Source: Chloroflexota bacterium
GTDB lineage: Bacteria; Chloroflexota; Limnocylindria; Limnocylindrales; CSP1-4
Assembly (NCBI GenBank): GCA_021777365.1
Contig: JAJYDP010000300.1
Location: 1-6,383 of the forward strand
Direction of reading: 5' to 3'
Length of the DNA: 6,383 nt
The notes under the pieces are model-generated. The model ran no database searches, was not told the origin of the DNA, and saw only the letters and a program-made list of their open reading frames with translations. A program made the translations under genes and the position numbers. How positions within the stretch are numbered: position 1 is the stretch's first letter; every line of letters begins with the position of its first letter. Shown here one piece after another: positions 5,183-6,383 of the stretch.

Positions 5183-6285
5183 GCCTCGCCTCCCATCGGT
5201 GCCGCCCCGGCGGCAGTCCCACCCCGGTCGCTCGACCGCCGGCCATGCTCCCCACGCTCGTCGCGTCCTGCCGTGGCTTCCCCGGCGAGCGCCAATCGGA
5301 GGCTGACGTACGCCAGCAGGTCGATGGCGAGCCCGCCCAGACCGGCGAGCTGGGAGCCGTAGAACACGAACACCTGGGTGACCAGGATCCAGACCAGCAG
5401 GCCGCGCAGGAACCAGTGGTAGGCGGCCGCCCTGGAGCCGGGCAGCGCGAGGACGCCACGCCCAACGAGCGCCGCGCCCACCAGGGTCGACAGGCTCTCG
5501 CCGACGTGCGACACGGTCCAGGTGTCCGGGCTGGATGACGAACCGGTCGTGAGCGCCAGCGCGAGCACGCCGGCGACCGCTGCGGCCGTGTACGCGACGA
5601 CGGCAACCACGAGCGCGCGATCGAACCACGCGTTGGCCGCGAGTCGCTCGTAGGTGCCCGCCAGGCGCGCTGGGAGCGCCTCGATCCACGAGTCGTGCCC
5701 CACCGCCACTGGCAGATCGTCGAGGTAGCGGCGCACGTCGGGGACGAGCGAGGAATCCCCGGGGGAGTGCCGGAGCAGGGCCCGGATCCTGGCCCGCTCG
5801 GCGGGGTGGATCGGTCGCTCGAGGTGCCCCTCCAGCAGATCGAGCGCGTTCGCGAACGACTCGCGTGGCGTGAGCGGGCGCCGCCCCACGACGGCCCGCC
5901 CCACCAGGAACAGGGCCACGAAGACGACGTAGACCAGCGCGACCGCCGGCCGGAAGAAGTAGTCGTTGTCGGCCGTGAGGAACTTCCCGATCTCGTCGAT
6001 GAAGGTCCCGAACCCGAGCCCGGCGACGATGGCCGCGGCGTGCTGGACGGACCGGTCGAGGAAGAGCAGCAGCATGCCCAGCGCGACGAGCATCAACAGG
6101 CCGCCCCACAGCATGTGCGCCACGTGGAGACCGCCGCCGCCGATCCGCGGGTACCCCGTCAGGGCGAGAAACGCCCGGATCCCGAGGAAGGAGCACACCG
6201 CGGCCACGAGGAACGTCTCGAGCAGCGACGCGGCATCGGCGTTTCGCGTCCGGCGTCGCAGGAGGTGGCTCACGCGTTCGAGCAT
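5179..6285 (-). CDS. Polytopic membrane protein of unknown function
   Basis: A 368-residue integral membrane protein with about eight hydrophobic segments (roughly 20-43, 53-76, 80-96, 113-132, 223-245, 262-281, 292-312, 314-334). A soluble, helical charged domain (about 135-220) separates the two halves, and a hydrophilic tail follows (336-368). Two strongly patterned motifs stand out: GGGGLHVAHMLWGGLLM (49-65, with H54 and H57 entering TM2) and GFGTFIDEIGKF followed by TADNDYFFRPA (91-114, with D97, E98, D106, D108). I recall similar motifs in uncharacterised actinobacterial and Chloroflexota membrane proteins, but no function. No transporter, kinase or phosphatase signature was seen. ATG 6285 was chosen because residues before it in the longer open frame are Pro/Gly-rich and unlike a protein start; no clear ribosome site is present, so the start is less firm than the gene. 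It is first in the operon, and its stop overlaps the cupin start by 4 nt. Confidence 0.82.
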   Translation of the reverse strand: MLERVSHLLRRRTRNADAASLLETFLVAAVCSFLGIRAFLALTGYPRIGGGGLHVAHMLWGGLLMLVALGMLLLFLDRSVQHAAAIVAGLGFGTFIDEIGKFLTADNDYFFRPAVALVYVVFVALFLVGRAVVGRRPLTPRESFANALDLLEGHLERPIHPAERARIRALLRHSPGDSSLVPDVRRYLDDLPVAVGHDSWIEALPARLAGTYERLAANAWFDRALVVAVVAYTAAAVAGVLALALTTGSSSSPDTWTVSHVGESLSTLVGAALVGRGVLALPGSRAAAYHWFLRGLLVWILVTQVFVFYGSQLAGLGGLAIDLLAYVSLRLALAGEATAGRDERGEHGRRSSDRGGTAAGAAPMGGEA

Positions 6286-6313
6286 ACGTGGCGGGTGAAG
6301 CGTGCCGCATGTG

Positions 6314-6344
6314 CCGGCAGGGGGCCGAATCCCGCCCCCGCCGG
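6314..6344. repeat. GC-rich hairpin upstream of the membrane protein gene
   Basis: CCGGC, a bulged A and GGGGGC pair with GCCCCC and GCCGG around an 8-nt loop, giving 11 base pairs with one bulge. It lies 29 bp upstream of the operon's first start codon. It could be a 5'-leader structure, or a T-less terminator of a gene beyond the right edge. The remaining bases 6286-6383 show no coding sequence I can support. Confidence 0.5.
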
Positions 6345-6383
6345 GGCATGGCCGGGGTACGGGGATGCGGCGCACAGAGGTAC

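Noticed and set aside
6318..6345. Possible tRNA T-arm around CCGAATC
   Set aside because: The loop does not fit TTCRANY on either strand and no acceptor or anticodon arms can be built around it.
5183..6349. Upstream extension of the cupin frame, giving a 541-residue protein
   Set aside because: The added part is the shadow of the membrane protein gene in another frame. The cupin has its own ATG with GGGAGG and an ATGA overlap.
6286..6375. Thirty extra N-terminal residues for the membrane protein
   Set aside because: They are Pro/Gly/Cys-rich, include the hairpin, and precede a normal basic membrane-protein N-terminus starting MLERVSHLLRRR.

Overview
The window is very GC-rich, with few intergenic bases and long antisense shadow frames. 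That composition, a UvrD2-type helicase, -10 elements of the form TAnnnT and one start with almost no leader suggest a high-GC actinobacterium or a high-GC Chloroflexota lineage such as a Limnocylindria relative. I cannot decide between these from 6.4 kb. No rRNA, tRNA, CRISPR array, transposase or phage gene is visible.

Left third (1-1957, minus strand): the N-terminal 652 codons of a UvrD2-like SF1A DNA helicase, whose C-terminus lies beyond the left edge. A 316-bp divergent intergenic region (1958-2273) separates it from a plus-strand gene for a small VOC (glyoxalase-fold) protein (2274-2639).

Centre (2640-3247): no intact gene, but two minus-strand remnants lie head to tail in different frames. 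One is a fragment of a Crp/Fnr-type cyclic-nucleotide-binding domain (about 3041-3178). The other is a shortened metallo-beta-lactamase-fold hydrolase (about 2659-3039) that keeps all its recognisable metal-ligand motifs but lacks its N-terminal strands and apparently an internal block. A perfect 12-bp hairpin (3185-3212) sits just beyond. Next comes a plus-strand gene (3248-3877) for an unrecognised 209-residue protein built from two similar beta-rich halves and a Pro/Ala tail. It has a -10-like TAGCAT placed as for a leaderless mRNA.

Right half (3898-6285, minus strand): a tight three-gene operon read right to left. It encodes a polytopic membrane protein, a DUF985-type cupin (4-nt ATGA overlap with the membrane protein gene) and a classical short-chain dehydrogenase/reductase (19 nt after the cupin stop, with a strong ribosome binding site). 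The last two look like small-molecule enzymes; the membrane protein has no assignable function. The operon converges on the two-domain gene with only 20 bp between the stop codons.

I see no defence system or other clearly new multi-gene system. The best leads are the Crp/MBL relic, the duplicated-domain protein with its leaderless-type start, and the conserved-looking intramembrane motifs of the 368-residue membrane protein.
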